Positions 63,185 through 64,000 of a stretch of DNA of 64,000 nucleotides are shown one piece after another. Each line of letters opens with the position of its first letter. Position 1 is the stretch's first letter. Source of the DNA: Chloracidobacterium sp. GTDB taxonomy: Bacteria > Acidobacteriota > Blastocatellia > Pyrinomonadales > Pyrinomonadaceae. A program made the position numbers and the translations under genes. The stretch is taken from positions 868,001 to 932,000 of the forward strand of contig JABTUB010000001.1 of NCBI GenBank assembly GCA_015075585.1, read 5' to 3'. A model generated the notes under the pieces. It saw nothing but the letters and a program-made list of their open reading frames with translations, did no database searches and had not been told where the DNA came from.

Positions 63185-63527
63185 ATGAATGTCTCCTTTC
63201 TGGCGATCAATGGGAGGGCTCTTGGTCGGGGACGGTGAAAAGCTCACCTAGTTTATAAAAATAGCGAATCCGTTAACGGTTCCCGAACTATTGCTTGATC
63301 TGTTTCTTTTAATTTTACGAGCTTGAAAACGCCCGTTTTTCTGACCTGTGAGAAATTATCCAAGTTTTTGGATAATATTGCAAATTCTGAATTACGAAAT
63401 ATTCCCGCTGTTGAGTTTGCCGCGAAAAGCCGCCGGGCGGCATTGCCGCCCCGCTACTCCGCCGCGTATTCCTTCAGTTGTCCTTTTGAATAGACATAGA
63501 TAGTAGTGATTAGGGATAAATTCCAAA
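63185..63527. other. Intergenic region with a 9-bp palindrome
   Basis: This gap is the upstream region of the NlpC/P60 gene. It contains a perfect palindrome, ATTATCCAA-GTTT-TTGGATAAT (63355-63376), and a TATAAA hexamer on the minus strand (about 63253-63258) that may be a -10 box. No gene or repeat of the local hairpin family is present. Confidence 0.5.
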
Positions 63528-63556
63528 GAAAAAAGGCCGTGCGGCAAAGCACAGCC
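63528..63556 (-). terminator. Terminator of the ErpA/IscA gene
   Basis: On the minus strand GGCTGTGC and GCACGGCC (63549-63556 with 63535-63542) pair with one G-T wobble and are followed by six T. It lies 34 bases beyond the stop codon at 63590. Confidence 0.8.
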
Positions 63557-63589
63557 GATCTTCAGCTATAAGGACGCCTAAAAAATGTG

Positions 63590-63946
63590 TTAGGCCGAGA
63601 AGGACGTACCGCATCCGCAGCCGCCCGACGCGTTCGGGTTGTCGAATGTAAAGCCGGCACCCATAACGTTCGATGTGTAATCGATAGTGATGCCGTTGAG
63701 ATACTGTGCCGAGAACATATCAACGAAAAGGTTGATACCGCTCTGCCGGATCGTAACATCACCCTCGCGAGGTTCTTCCTCAACATTCAGGCTGTATTGG
63801 AAACCCGAACAGCCTCCCGGGACCACACGTACACGCAAACCCGCTGTTTCGGGAAGATCGTCCTCTTCCTGCAGGAACTTTTGGATCTCGGATGCGGCGG
63901 CTTCCGTGACATTTAACTCGACCGATGGTGATGCAACTGCTGACAT
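63590..63946 (-). CDS. Iron-sulfur cluster insertion protein (ErpA/IscA family)
   Basis: The 118-residue A-type carrier has the three conserved cysteines: one in GGCSGFQY near residue 45, and the pair in GGCGCGTSF at the C-terminus. A-type proteins pass Fe-S clusters to apoenzymes. The length and sequence fit ErpA slightly better than IscA, but the distinction is weak. An AAGGAG site lies upstream of ATG 63946. No isc or suf genes are in view. Confidence 0.9.
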   Translation of the reverse strand: MSAVASPSVELNVTEAAASEIQKFLQEEDDLPETAGLRVRVVPGGCSGFQYSLNVEEEPREGDVTIRQSGINLFVDMFSAQYLNGITIDYTSNVMGAGFTFDNPNASGGCGCGTSFSA

Positions 63947-64000
63947 ATTTGATACTCTCCTTTTGGTTCTTAAAAGATCCTTAACCTCGAATCTTTACAA

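Overview
The window looks like a chromosomal contig of a Gram-negative, heterotrophic, aerobic bacterium of moderately high G+C. The mix of genes points most naturally to Acidobacteriota, class Blastocatellia. This placement is inference from gene content: a TonB receptor with a carboxypeptidase-regulatory N-domain, MoxR-DUF58, an ECF sigma / anti-sigma / DUF4097 cassette, an FHA-ABC fusion, and dispersed hairpin repeats with a TTTA/TAAA centre. No rRNA or other taxonomic marker is present. Most of the window is ordinary, densely packed core genome. The accessory signal is concentrated at about 8.9-9.2 kb and 49.85-51.9 kb.

Layout. 0-9 kb: a 5'-truncated glycoside-hydrolase-like protein, an AhpD-like protein, a cyclase/formamidase-like metal hydrolase, a TIGR01777 epimerase, and a minus-strand run nadB - acyl-CoA ligase - c-type cytochrome. 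8.7-9.2 kb: non-coding DNA with hairpin repeats and a 41-bp tandem array. 9.2-12.1 kb: LysM and BON envelope proteins, then aroA-aroK. 12.1-13 kb: an RsbW/RsbV-like partner-switching pair. 13-16.8 kb: TPR protein, era, prmA. 16.7-21.4 kb (minus): Rad50/SbcC-like ATPase, RNase H, YCF48-like propeller. 21.5-24 kb (minus): ECF sigma factor, zinc-finger anti-sigma factor and DUF4097 protein, translationally overlapped. 24-26.4 kb (minus): MoxR and DUF58. 26.5-28.3 kb: lone pseudopilin, tRNA-Val(CAC), methyltransferase, small Pro-rich exported peptide. 28.5-35.5 kb (plus): membrane protein, fused aroD-aroE, ThiF-like E1 enzyme, NDH-2, exported propeller protein. 35.4-44.2 kb: zinc-ribbon proteins, RlmB-like methyltransferase, NYN nuclease, DUF2203, RDD protein, NFACT-R protein, TlpA-like thioredoxin, and a large 3xFHA-ABC transporter. 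44.2-49.8 kb: comM/yifB, yeiH, uvrA. 50.0-51.6 kb: a membrane-protein gene split by a complete IS1595-family element. 51.9-56 kb: TonB receptor, pdxJ, glycosyltransferase. 56-62.4 kb: one long plus-strand run ctpA-like, pfkA, greA, CDP-alcohol phosphatidyltransferase, PGPGW protein, small protein, accC, Sm-like small protein. The end carries NlpC/P60 and ErpA/IscA genes.

The two most distinctive observations both come directly from the bases. First, an IS1595-family element (17-bp perfect terminal inverted repeats, 8-bp target duplication) sits inside one membrane-protein gene; removing the element and one duplication copy restores a single in-frame reading frame of about 273 codons. Second, there is a family of short hairpin repeats with the shared architecture GAATTG + 8-bp stem + TTTA. 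The stems differ between copies but stay largely paired. Copies occur as a 41-bp tandem array, as a 21-bp half-element tandem, and as an inverted pair that looks like a small mobile unit. Two of these loci bracket the IS-broken gene, marking the uvrA-TonB interval as the plastic part of the window.
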